From contig JAHLJZ010000016.1 of NCBI GenBank assembly GCA_025602915.1, positions 62,001-126,000 on the forward strand: DNA of 64,000 nt, in the 5' to 3' direction. Position 1 is the first letter of the stretch; every line of letters begins with the position of its first letter. The stretch is from Paraphysoderma sedebokerense (Eukaryota > Blastocladiomycota > Physodermatomycetes > Physodermatales > Physodermataceae). This document shows, in pieces, positions 48,701 to 59,836 of the stretch. A model generated the notes under the pieces. It did not search any database and had not been told where the DNA came from. It saw only the letters and a program-made list of their open reading frames with translations. A program made the translations under genes and the position numbers.

Positions 48701-50801
48701 GAAACAATCAATGGGGAGGAACCTTCAGACGATGTTTCTGTCGAAGACTCGAAGGACGAAGATTTTGGCGATGCTGAAGGGGACAATACTGTTGATGTGG
48801 ATAATGATGCTGCGGGTGAGAATGAAATGGACGAGAATGTGGAAAACGAAACCGCCGAAGGGCCAGAAGTAGAGCCAGAGGGGGAGGTGGCAGAAAACAA
48901 TACTGACTTCGGAACCGACGACATGGATATTGACGGCAACTCTAGTGCAGACGAAGGCGAAACTGGCGAAGAGACTGCAGATATCATCAATGAAACACTG
49001 GATGAAGATCCTGATTCAACGGTTGACAGTACGATGAATGAAAATATTAAGGAGGACAGCGAAGATTCTAAACCGCCCGAGACCAATGACGATCAAGAAG
49101 TAAAGCCGGAAGCTAATGGTGTCAATGATACTGTCAATGGAGTCGGGGAAGATCAGTCTACCGATTCTGTCGCTCAGATGGATCCGTCTGAAGAAACGAG
49201 TGATGAAGTTGGACAGTCAAGGTCCCGTGTTGGGGAAGATAAGAGTTCCAATTCAGAGTCAAAAGACGCCAGCCGCCCAATGGAATCATCCGAAATGGAC
49301 AATACGGCTTTGAATGACGATAAGAAACGATCTGAAGATCTAAATCCCGTCCGCAGTTTGGGTGACGCATTGGAAATGTGGAAGAGAAGGTTACAATTGG
49401 AGGATATGAGTGACGATTCTAAAGTAGAAGAAATGGATACATCGGACGACGTGAACAACAATAGTTTCGAACATGTTGGAGAAGAACAATCACATGATGC
49501 TCAAACTCTTGCCCCCGCTGAAGATAAGCAATTACAGGAGAATTTTACGCAGCAAATGGAGGAAGAGTCGTCGACTGATAATGAACAGCAGCCAAATGAC
49601 GGTAAAGCCGAAGATGAAACAGAACAAATGCCTGTAACAGAGCTGCCGATCTCAGATCGTAATTTATCAACGAACGCAGACTCAAAAGAGACTTCCGATG
49701 ATATTCGAGGTGAAAAGAGCCGACCCGAAAATCAATTCAATGTTGGCGATCCTTCCGCTAGACTATCCTCTGCCGATATCGAAGATGCCAAAGTCCCCGA
49801 ACTTTTATCCCCCGAAGCATTAGATAGCTTGCGCAACAATCTACAGTCATCTGTCGTCAGTTGGCGCAATGAAGGGAAAAGTCTCGAATCGGCGTATCAA
49901 TTATGGAATAAGTATCAGCTTCTCACGCACGATTTGGCGATGGAATTGTGTGAAAGTTTGAGATTAATATTGGAACCGACTTTGGCCTCGAAGTTAACCG
50001 GTACATAAGTTCTACTCATCATTTAACAATCCAAAAGCAATTTTCTGATCACTCTTCTATACTCTAGGTGACTACCGAACTGGAAAACGACTCAACATGA
50101 AAAAAATTATTCCATATATCGCCTCCCAATTCCGTAAAGATAAAATTTGGTTAAGAAGAACCAAACCGTCAAAACGATCCTACCAGATCATGATATCCGT
50201 TGACGACTCCAAATCCATGTCTGAATCATCTTCTATCCAATTAGCCTACGAAACATTATCCCTCATTTCCCAAGCCCTCACGCAACTAGAAATTGGAGAT
50301 ATCGGAATATCTAGTTTCGGTGAATCTATAAAAATATTACACGATTTCGGTGCACCGTTTACCTCTGATTCCGGGGCAAACGTGATTTCTCAATTCACGT
50401 TTAACCAAACCAAGACTCAAGTTAAATCGCTAATAGAAACCATGATATCACTTTTCAATTCATCTAAAAATCTGGTTCCTGGGTCATTGGGTGCAGAATT
50501 GTGGCAACTACATATTATCATTTCAGATGGTATCATGGATGATCACGTTGCGTTAAGAAATCTGGTAAGAGTCGCTATGGAACAACGAATTTTGATTGTG
50601 TTTATCGTTATGGATAATAAGTTAGAGGAAGAAAGTGTATTGAAAATGACAAATGTCACTTGGGGTGCGAATGGGTTGGAAATGAAAAAGTATATGGATA
50701 CATTCCCGTTTGAATTTTTCGTGGTGTTGAGAGATGTAAAAGGGTTACCTGGGGTGTTGTCAGATGCGTTAAGACAGTTTTTTAGTTGTGTTAGCAAATA
50801 A
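33750..50801 (+). CDS. MDN1: Midasin (Rea1/Mdn1), AAA+ ribosome biogenesis ATPase
   Basis: A gene of about 17 kb with a dozen or more exons; the largest are 35001-41970 and about 44096-50004, the last about 50069-50801; roughly 5,400 aa. Six AAA modules have P-loops LLEGVTGAGKTS, LLVGETGTGKTT, LIQGPTSAGKTS, LLVGETGCGKTT, LLEGSPGVGKTS and IVTGPAASGKSS. A long helical linker follows (about 42-48.1 kb), then an Asp/Glu-rich region (about 48.15-49.75 kb) and the C-terminal MIDAS domain with GDYRTGKRLNMKKIIPYIA and the metal site DDSKSMS. Midasin pulls Ytm1 and Rsa4 off pre-60S particles in nucleolus and nucleoplasm. The ATG at 33750 (MSDTAFAVNLAPSLFKL) is preferred over an in-frame upstream one. 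Confidence 0.93.
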
Positions 50802-51036
50802 TTTTTTGAGTTTCAGTTTTGTTATGTCATGTAGTTTTATCGTTATTTTCCAATTCCTTCGATGTTATCAATAGCAATTTTAGTTATGTATTAATATTAT
50901 GTATCATCAATTTCAATAATAATTTAACAGAAAACTCAGTTTTATAATAATCACGTTCATTCAGCATCATTCCTATGGATTGCAAGTATTTCTAGTCATT
51001 TCAATTTATTTCATGTTTCAGTTCATTATCACAATA

Positions 51037-54000
51037 TCATTCATCCCATACATTCCTCCCGAACGATCCTTCTTCACCGTCATCCACAAAAAATCCAAAC
51101 CCTTTCACTCCATTCGAATCCTTAGTACCGCCAACGGTAGCACTACTCTCCGGTCCTAGAAGTCCAGTATCAGAGTCTCCACTGTCATTATGACTGTCAC
51201 TATCACCGTTCGTATCGTTATCGATATCGCTGGTTGGGGTGTCAAGCTGGGATTGAGGTTGAGATTGGGAAGATGAGATGATGGGTTCTTCGGGTTCATG
51301 TGAAATGTAGGAAGAAGACTTTGATGGAAGATTTGATGTTGATGATATTTGAATTTCAGATTCAGACTCAGACGCGGATCCGGATTCGGATTCATTTTCC
51401 TCTTCTTCGCCGCTTTCGTCTTCACTTTCATCATCAGATTCATCCGTTTCAAGATCCGACACATCCGAATCAACGTCATTATAAAAAGAATCTAAATCTT
51501 GATACTCTTTTTTCTGTTTCACTGTGTTCCATGAACTGTGTGTATTCGGGTTTATTGCCGCTTGGGGAGATTTGTTCATCAGTAGATTACCTGACGAAGG
51601 GGATTGAGTCTCGTTTTCGTCAGCTTCGTCGTCGCTTCGTACGTTGACGGATTGGGTTGCTTCCGTGGTAGAAATTTCTTCGGACCATGGCTCTAGAGGG
51701 GCGTAATCTTTGACGCTGTGATGAAGGGAATGTGATAGAGTTGATAATGTGAAATTTGTAGAAGTATCTAATTGAGCATACAGGAAAAGAAAGTCAGCTC
51801 GATAATCAGTCGAAAATGAAATTAAAGAAAAGGAAGCGTGGCGAACTTACCATTTTTTCTCTTCTCATTCAATTCATTCGCTCTACCAGTTTCCGATGTA
51901 CCAAACATTACAACCCGTTTCCATCTCTTCACCACTCCGTCCTCTTTCATTATTCCTTCTTCTCCACCGGTACTTTCCATGAACAACCCTTCCAAAAACC
52001 TCGCCCGATCACGGACATCATAATCAGGGTCGTAATGTGCCAAGTGAATCATGTGGTTGAATATTTTTCGAATTCGGGTTGCTGAGGATGACGAGAAAGG
52101 GTTGGTTTGCCCCGGTGGGGAAGGAAGGAGGGATTGTGCTTGAGGAGGGTAAAGAGAATTGAGGGAAACGAGTTTGGCACCGAGGGTTAAGATTTGAAGT
52201 TTTACCGGGGTGGGCTGTATAACATTACGTACGTACATTCAATCGGTCAGAAAAATAGGAATAAAATAGGGAATGAACTGCTAATCACGGGAAAATGAAG
52301 ATGGCATGCAATACATACCTCGTTAACAAAATCTTTCACGCATCTTCTAAATACATCACCTGCGACCACGCCGACCATTTCATCATAACATGAATACTCT
52401 CCCACCAACCAAATAATACTAGCCTTCGCTAAACTTCTTTTATCACCCGTGTTCCCATCCCTCGTCTTTTTGGGTTCATTTACCCCGTCTGCTTGGGGTG
52501 CTGAAGGGGAGAGAAACAAAAATCGGAGGAGTGGTTTTATATACAAGAAAGGCGATTCAGATGGGACTCGACAGTGAGATTTTGAGGTAGGGTCAATTGG
52601 TTTAGAAAGAGGGATAGGACAACGAAGTTGTACTAAGGAGGTTAGGGTGACGATCGTGTACGTGATAATTGTATCTGTTAGTGTTTGGAAAGTGAATTAA
52701 AGGTGGTTAACAGAAATAGTAGCAGAGGATTGTGCCTGATAAACGAAGAAACTACAAAACCATTTCCACATCCCATTAACTTCATCAATGCATCCACGCA
52801 ACTCTCGCTACACTCTCTCACTTTACCAGCTAACACACCAATTCCTTGAATCAGCATTTCCAACCACTCGTCATCCCCTCCCATCCCTCGTTCCCCCGTC
52901 GTCTCTATTTTTCTTCCAGCGGATTTATCCACGCTGCTCGTAACGGCACCGTCATTTCGGGATCGCATGGAAGAACCAAAGCAAGACCACCAAACGATGT
53001 ATTCAGTTAACTCTTTGAGTATCCTTGTTGCGTTCGTTCTTGTGGCGAGGTTAAGTAGAATACTTAGTTTTAAGGATCGGATGAAAATAGGGTCGGTTGT
53101 GTGAATGTAGAATCGATATAAGTAAGACGCAAAGTAGTGCTGAATCACGTTCCCGATTCAAATCAACAAACAGAGGGAAGAAATTCAACAAAGAACATTA
53201 ATAAAAAGGATAAGAGAAATGATGACTACAGTAGTGACATACAGGATAAACTTCACAGATCGTATTAATATTTTCCAACACAATATACTGAATCTCGATT
53301 GAATTATTCAGTAATTTAATCAGCGCGGGAGGGAATGTGTGATAGCTTGGTGGTGCGAGGTGATATTGAAGGGACGTCACTGTCAGAACGACCTACGAAT
53401 GGAAGAAAAAACTCAGCACAAAAATAACGCAATATTCTTTGTCAAAATTTAAGTTCTTCTGAAGAGGCAAATGCATAGGATGCCACAATAGACAGAAAAC
53501 ATTGGACCACTAACGGGTGTAGGAACAACATACCGATGGATTTTGACTGTTCAACAACGGTTCGGTATATTTCAGCAAAAGTAGTAAATCCTTATCCACT
53601 TGTTCGTTTCTCCAAGATTCGTTCTCTGTGCTGTCTTCAGACTCTTCGTCGCTATGAGAATCGCTGCTTGCGGTTCCATCGTTGTAGCCATTTCGAGATT
53701 CTCGACTATTTGTACTTCTACCTACAGGTTTCGGTATATACCTCCGTACATATCTCATCAAAAGTCTCATTGTTTCAACTTGTCCAAATTCATCAATATC
53801 AACTAAGAGAGCACACAGTCTTCGATAATGGCGGTGTAGTAGATGTAACTGATTCGGTGCAACGATAGAGAAGGCGGTGATGATCGCGGGGACGGGGAAG
53901 GGCGACTTTTCAGGGAGAAGGGAAACAAGGATTTCAAGAAGGGACGAATGCTGCGAGGGATCAAAACTATGTTTAAAGTGTTCATATTTAGTAAAGGCGG

Positions 54001-54828
54001 TTAAGACTAAAGGGGTGAGCTACACATTGACATCAAAAAATTCAACAGTGGATTGACTGTGTTCAAACTGATGTTATAAGGACAAAAGGACATACCGATA
54101 TACTTTGACCAACCCGGTCGCTACGGCCTTTCGAACCAACGGACTGACATCCGTAGCCGCTTTGCGCAAACTAAGTTGGACGATCGGTAGAATACTTTGA
54201 ACCCGAATGCCGCACAATACGTTGACTGCCAATGCTCGGGCGAAATGGTTGGAATCGTTTAAATCTTTTTGAATTGAGTTTATCGATAGCAGCGTTAAAT
54301 CGGGTTCAAGCGGTGCATGGTGTTGTATGAATGTGTAAGCGAGTCGACGGATCTCGAGGTTGGATGATACGATAGTTTTGACGACGTGAGGGAAATAAGA
54401 AGATACCTCTTTGCCTAATGATTTCCGGGTGGTTATACATGTAGTTTTGTAAGTTAAATATCGCAGACCATACAAGATTATTTTTTAAAATTGAAAGCTC
54501 AAATTATTTACCTTTCACCATCATCTGCACGAATTAATTTAGCAGATCGAAATATGAAAACAAATAGAGAGAACGGTGGATTAGAACAAGTCAGAGGTGA
54601 AAATACCGTATCCAACACTGTAAAGAATAAATATCCACAACATACCGCCACTAGAATTCTGAGACCCTCCAACTTTTCGAGGTCAAACTTGGAATCGAGC
54701 AGTTCTTGGACATTGGTGCCATCGAAGGAGCGTGCAGAGGATTTTAGGCCCTCTCTTGACTGTATGACGTTTGCACCGATCCGACCGACAGTATTGATTA
54801 GGGACGATGCCTTGTCGAATATGTCCAT
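51037..54828 (-). CDS. APL6: AP-3 adaptor complex beta subunit
   Basis: Multi-exon. The start MDIFDKASSLINTVGRIGAN is followed by LDSKFDLEKLEGLRILVA, LGKEVSSYFPHVVKTIVSSN and LEIRRLAYTFIQHHA, the adaptin HEAT-repeat N-terminus. Further exons give LLMRYVRRYIPKP, LLKYTEPLLNSQNPSV, SLQYHLAPPSYHTFPPAL, YFASYLYRFYIHTTDP, SIIWLVGEYSCYDE and VKLQILTLGAKLVSLN. The C-terminus is an Asp/Glu/Ser-rich stretch (DVDSDVSDLETDESDDES and onward), as in the AP-3 beta hinge, and stops at 51037 with no obvious ear domain. AP-3 sorts cargo from Golgi/endosomes to the vacuole. Acid- and Ser-rich inserts also lie in the trunk. Converges with midasin (235 bp apart). Confidence 0.87.
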
Positions 54829-55523
54829 CCTAGAGGAGTGCTCAGAAAGCGTCGGGAGGTAGTAATTTATTTTTGTGCTGCTAACTCGGACTAGTAGCAG
54901 GGGTCGCCGAGGCCCAGGTGATTAGGGTGCGTTGTGTGGACAACGGTGATAAATGTATTTCATCTCTGATAAACATTTTGAATAAATCTATTCACTTAAA
55001 ATGTCCAATTTAACTGTTCAGAATAGAGGTTGAGTGGAATTTCAGTCGCAATACGAGAGCAAAATAATTCAAGGGCCGGTTCAGTTGCAGGTGGACCACC
55101 AAGTAAAAGCAGATTGACTATCCAACGAGACAGAAAAATCTATGGTAAATTAGATAAGAATGAAAAAGTGAAACTGTCACATCAGAAGACGATTCTTTTT
55201 TTCCCTCAATATATTGAATCAATTGAAGTCAGTACTTGAAAACACTTGCTTCGTTTGTTCCGTCGAATCGCCAAAACCAAAATTCAAGCGTTGAGTTGGT
55301 GCACTCAATGTGATCTACGCAAACAGGAACAAGTAATAGTATAGCCCAGTGAGAATATATATTAGATATTCTGGATGGTCCGAGAACACAATTTTCAGGT
55401 CATTCAAATTGTGGTATACCAGAAAAAAACAACTATACTTGTATGAATAAAGTAGACATTTAAGGGGCAATTTAAAGAGAAAATATTTCAACTCCATGTA
55501 CATATCCAGCATATAACTTCCAA
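54829..55523. other. Intergenic, about 700 bp
   Basis: This lies between the AP-3 beta start and the 3' end of the cysteine-repeat gene. Short open frames on both strands have no recognisable features. No gene is supported. Confidence 0.45.
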
Positions 55524-57050
55524 CTAAAACAACATTCCGTCATACACTGCATAATAGATCCCCAATCTTGAGATATAAGAGACAGTATAAAAAGGAGTGC
55601 TATAGTCGTTAGGCCACGGCCAGTCATCTCTGTTAACTGTACAATAACTCATCTAAAATGAGAATATTTTATGAGTTAGCAAAGTGAATTTAGTTATTTG
55701 CAGAAGAATAACGTTTACCTTGTGACCGCAGACGCCTATTGCCCAGTCAGAGGCTCTACCTCCAGAAGCATGAACACAGTCGAAGAAATTGCCGCGACAA
55801 TATCTGGAGAAGGATGTTACCCCCAACCAATTGGTGGCAGAAGGTGGTGGTGGGGGTGGTGGGGGAGGAGGTGGAGGAGGAGGAGGTGGTGGTGGTGGTG
55901 GTGGAGGCGGAAGAGGTACTGGAGGCCATCTTGAATATGAATTAGCATTAGGAGACATGAAATCAAACATCGAACGATATATTGCTAATCTCGTATCGAA
56001 TGGTTCCGTTAAGAATGGTGCAGCCGCAGTGCTGGAGGTTGGCCATACGTTGTCGTTAAAAGTACAAAGGGACATTCGATTTCCACATGTGCCGACCGCG
56101 GAGGTACTAGATCGACCTCCAGATGAGAATACACATGAAAAGAATTGATCAGTGCAGGGTAACGAAAATCTAGTGACATTTTGCCAGTGAGTAACATTGA
56201 TAACGGTTGAGTATCGATTCCATCTCGCGTCGTACGGGTCAGTGTATGCTGCAGTGTTATCGTTCGACAAAGGCCAGAAAGCGTTTTCAAATGTACAAAT
56301 TCCCATCCGATTGCCACAACTTCCAACAGCAGCATTGCTAGATGATCCGCCCAAAACAGGTACACATTGATTCATCAAACTCCGGCACCGCGGAAGGAAT
56401 GTTGTCAAAGTTAACCAGTTCCTAGCTGCCAACCCATTACTATAAGCGTTCCTGTAGATTTTTAATCTAGCACTCGAGTAAGAGGTCTGCCAAAAGAAGG
56501 TATTATCGGTACCATAAGGCCATCTGCCGTGCCTTGCTGTGCAAATGCTCATTCCGTGACCACATATCCCCACAGTGTGATCATAATTCACACCACCGTA
56601 ATTGTTATCAACACATCGCCTAAATTCAGCTCTACAATCGGGCAAAAACTCCGTCACATCTAACCAAGCTGGAGATGCCATTGAATTCGAGTTTGTCAAA
56701 GCGTTTCGATAAATACTCAATCTTTGGGTAGCGTCGACTGATGAAGGTGAAGGTCTATCCACGCCGGTTGACCATGGCCAGCGAAGATTGCCCGAAAAGG
56801 TACAAAAAGCCATCTTGTTGCCGCATATTCCAACCGCAATATTGTAATCTACACCAGAACCATTGTTGTGAGACGTGTCGACACAAACTCTAAACTGTCG
56901 GATGCAGTAAGGATGAAAATTTCGAACTTCTTGCCACGACGACTGGCATAGTGTGGTCGTTATCAAGAGAGCTACGATAATAACCCACAAGATTCGGGTA
57001 GTGCTGTTGGCTAGATTAAGAATGGACGGTCCATTGTTTGTAAGAATCAT
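55524..57050 (-). CDS. Secreted protein with five four-cysteine repeats and a polyproline linker
   Basis: Two exons (57050-55719 and 55652-55524; 66-nt GTAAAC...TTTTAG intron) give 486 aa. A hydrophobic segment near the N-terminus (ILWVIIVALLITTTLCQ) acts as signal peptide or anchor. Five repeats of about 75-80 residues follow, each with the pattern W-x-x-V/L-x-x-F-x-x-x-C, a second C seven or eight residues on, A-V/I-G-x-CG, x-C-T, then WP and a basic RLxIYR end. Repeats 4 and 5 are separated by a Ser/Pro segment with a run of more than 20 prolines. The intron falls inside repeat 5 just after GVCGHK, and the second exon completes it (MSYCTVNRDDWPWPNDYS). I recognise no named domain. It is probably extracellular, with two disulfides per repeat. 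Confidence 0.7.
55843..55912. repeat. GGT/GGA microsatellite encoding polyproline on the minus strand
   Basis: A low-complexity tract of G-rich triplets on the plus strand encodes the proline run of the cysteine-repeat protein on the minus strand. Such tracts are prone to length change. Confidence 0.85.
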
Positions 57051-58114
57051 TTCAGCTGCTTGCGGAGCTGAGGTGTTGGTGGAAGTCGCAACCGACTCGC
57101 AAGAAGAGGAGAGAATATGAAGCTGAATAAAATATTAAGAGATGCTATTTGATAACGGCGAGGGTCTTCTCCTCTGTTGCTACATTCAGTGAAGATAATT
57201 TGTAAACCTCCTTATATTGTTGCGGATAATCTTTGAGTGATTCGCAAATTGCATGCAGACCTATGCAGCTCATGCGCGACCGAGTCATCCTTGCGTGTAC
57301 CCCCAGTTCGAAACTTCGAGACAATTCTTGATATTCGATTCTCGACCGCATTTCCTCGCTTCTATGATCTGTATAGTTCTACCATCGCCGTTTTTCGGAT
57401 TCTTCACGTCAGTCTTCATATCGGAACCCACCAGCTGCAAAGAATATTTCTATACATTTTCATTCCGGCCGCTAAATATCTTTGGACACTCATAATCATT
57501 TATTTGTCATGGTGAAATCAGAACTGAGTGTATGAATCTATATATGCGGCAGGAGGCAAACCATTCATTCATAAACATTACATGATCATCCCGGGTTATC
57601 AATTTGTTCGCTTGGATAGATATACAGTTTACTATAACAATTAAGTATAAGATGAACTAAGGCACCTGTAATCATTGTTGCTTCAAAGAAAGACGGCGTT
57701 ACGTTCTTATGCCTACACAATAAAGAGGGGATATCTCAACTAATCCTCCAGAGCCTCAGTACTCGGATGTCCACACTGTTGGCAGAGTCGCTGACCTTCA
57801 TCCAGACCTCCAGTTGTTTACTGTGATTACCTCAGATCGGAGGCTCAAGAAACGCAGAAGGAACCATGCAAGGATATATTGATAAACAGTGTGCAAATAT
57901 CAAAATACAGAGAAGTAACAAAATCAAAGTGGGTATAACAGATATCTGCATTTCCCCGTTCAAATCTCTAATTTTGACCTTACGTAGTCACTAACTAATA
58001 TTCTCAGTTAAGGGAAGACTCGAATACTTTAGTACATCTACAGGAAAAACGGTGGGGGGAGAACCAGAAGTATGCAGTACCATTGACGACACATGTGCTA
58101 TTAAGCTTCCATCC
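57051..58114. other. Intergenic, about 1.1 kb, no supported gene
   Basis: This contains the 5' flank of the cysteine-repeat gene and the 3' flank of secreted peptide copy 3. Short open frames at 57145-57515 have no recognisable motif. Confidence 0.45.
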
Positions 58115-58426
58115 TTAAGGAGTACCCTTACCAATGTCGGTTATTCTTCTCCCTCCCGGAAAACCACCGGTAGTTCCGAGATTTAAGCCACTATTTTTCG
58201 GTACAATTGGCGGTGCTGCTACTGGTACTGCTGTTGTCGGTGGCCTTCTGGCTTGTCTCTTACCAAGACGGAATTCGCTCAGCTCGCCATCTTCGAAACC
58301 AGTCATACCGACATCGTGGTCATCCTGAACAGATAGTGCAACGTCAGATTCAACAGGGGCGCCATATACCGTCACCAATTGGGCAAGGAATAAGACAACC
58401 AAAAGAAATTTGATATCGAGTTTCAT
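58115..58426 (-). CDS. Small secreted KR-processed peptide, family copy 3
   Basis: A single-exon gene of 103 aa. It has a signal peptide (MKLDIKFLLVVLFLAQLV, ending TVYGAP), an acidic pro-segment (VESDVALSVQDDHDVG), FRLGKRQ, and a 47-residue tail rich in Pro, Gly and Arg (starting QARRPPTTAVPVAAPP). It is a paralogue of the copies at 867 and 3709 on the opposite strand more than 54 kb away, closest to copy 2 in the pro-segment. The shared signal and cleavage site with divergent tails suggest a secreted precursor whose mature part evolves fast. The function is unknown. Confidence 0.72.
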   Translation of the reverse strand: MKLDIKFLLVVLFLAQLVTVYGAPVESDVALSVQDDHDVGMTGFEDGELSEFRLGKRQARRPPTTAVPVAAPPIVPKNSGLNLGTTGGFPGGRRITDIGKGTP

Positions 58427-58530
58427 TTTGTGTAGGTTAGGTGGGGTTTGCTGTGCTAGAAGATGTAAGGGTAAAAGTGATCTTGTTGATCCTGTTTTGC
58501 TTTGGTCGAAATGACATTAGGATGTAGGGT

Positions 58531-58542
58531 CCCTTTATATGC
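58531..58542 (-). promoter_or_regulatory. TATA-type core promoter of secreted peptide copy 3
   Basis: On the minus strand, GCATATAAAGGGACC lies with its TATAAA 113 bp before the ATG. It matches the element of copy 1 in sequence and distance. Confidence 0.6.
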
Positions 58543-59836
58543 ACTTGTCCACTTCTGCAAATACGTCAACCACATTGTTAAGACTGTTTCGTCATTCACA
58601 ATGGAAATAATAATAAGAATGTACTAAAGAGGATGACGGACCACAGCAACGAGCCGACGCTTTACCTATATGTAAATGTGAAGTAAAAAAGACAGTGAAT
58701 GCCGCGTTTATAATCATTTCCCACAGATTTCAGGTAATCTTCGTGATATTTACGATATTTACGGGTTATTTACAAATTAGTGAATCAGTGGTTTATTGAC
58801 GGCTCGTTGCTGTCGACAGATAATGACCAATAGCCGAAGGAATGCCATCACAATTGACAAACGCAACAATTATTCTAGTATTCTTTGATTCCATTGTTTC
58901 AAATGCCTACTGTATGCTTCCAATATGTTTCATTTGATCGTCACGAGTTAGAAAGCTCTATGAGTCAAATGACTTAAGCCTTTTGCCAATCATCGGTCAG
59001 TCGAGCCAACAGAGGAAATCAGAGAAGGAGGCCTGGATTCGCGTGATAGATGACTCGAATATTCCATTTCCTGCTGATCGAGGTCCAATGGTAGGCAACC
59101 ATACGAGCACTTGTACTAAACAGAATAGACATGGATGTAGTATAGCAGGTACAACGAATATGATGAGTGCGATGTTTTTACTCGGTCTAAAGTAATCTCT
59201 CCAGCTTGTCCTCTAATTACAATTTCATATTACGGTCGCATCGTATCCATCAAAAGAATTTCGGCGTTCAGCTGATGGAATGATATCTAGGATATGTAAA
59301 TTTAATGCTAGAATGTAAGTAATTTGGGAAGGAGAATCCATGGCTTCTCTTCATACTGTCGAGAACTAGAAAACAAAGATAAAATGATGCAACGGGGATG
59401 AAGCATCTTATGTATCTAATTGACGTTGGAATATTCGTCACTGAGCGTGAAATGCAGAGTGCTTTAATCGTGTATTAACAATGATGTCTTACATATAGTA
59501 TAAACATAAATTATGGTAAAGCGGTGGATCCGTGTGAGATGATTTTAATACAATAATCAAGACAGTCGATGCAGAAGGCGCACCGGAGAGAACGAGGGAA
59601 GTCGGCGAACGGGGCGGCAAGCCACTTTGCTGTCCGTTCCGCCGAGGATGTTGAATTCAGTAAGATCAGTAGAAATACAGGTAAATTGGTGGTAAACTCC
59701 ACTTGCACAGGTAGACTTTGGCTCCACAGGTAGACTTTTGGCTCACAGGTAGACGACCTCTTCCGCTATCGTACCTCTACCACACATTCATACACAGGAC
59801 ATATCGCACACACACTCTCTCTCAGTCGGCACTCTG
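58543..59836. other. Intergenic, about 1.3 kb, with 19-bp repeats at the right end
   Basis: No supported gene. A plus-strand open frame near 58983-59195 has no motif. Near the lipase start there is a short tandem repeat (59706-59753) and a CA/CT-rich leader. Confidence 0.45.
59706..59753. repeat. Imperfect 19-bp tandem repeat (2.5 copies)
   Basis: The unit ACAGGTAGACTTTGGCTCC occurs as a first copy at 59706, a second at 59725 with small changes, and a partial third (ACAGGTAGAC) at 59744. It lies 84-131 bp before the lipase ATG, in the promoter or 5' leader. Confidence 0.7.

Noticed and set aside
48429-49461. Minus-strand Ser-rich open frames opposite midasin
   Set aside because: Shadows of the Asp/Glu-rich region of midasin; codon bias on the plus strand explains them.
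55588-55684. Plus-strand TATAAAAAGGAG followed by an ATG at 55658, looking like a secreted-peptide promoter
   Set aside because: The frame ends after nine codons, and the DNA is fully explained as the second exon and intron of the minus-strand cysteine-repeat gene.
57145-57515. Overlapping short open frames on both strands
   Set aside because: No signal peptide, domain or splice logic; likely chance.
58983-59195. 70-codon plus-strand open frame
   Set aside because: Does not start in a good context, no motif and no plausible partner exon.
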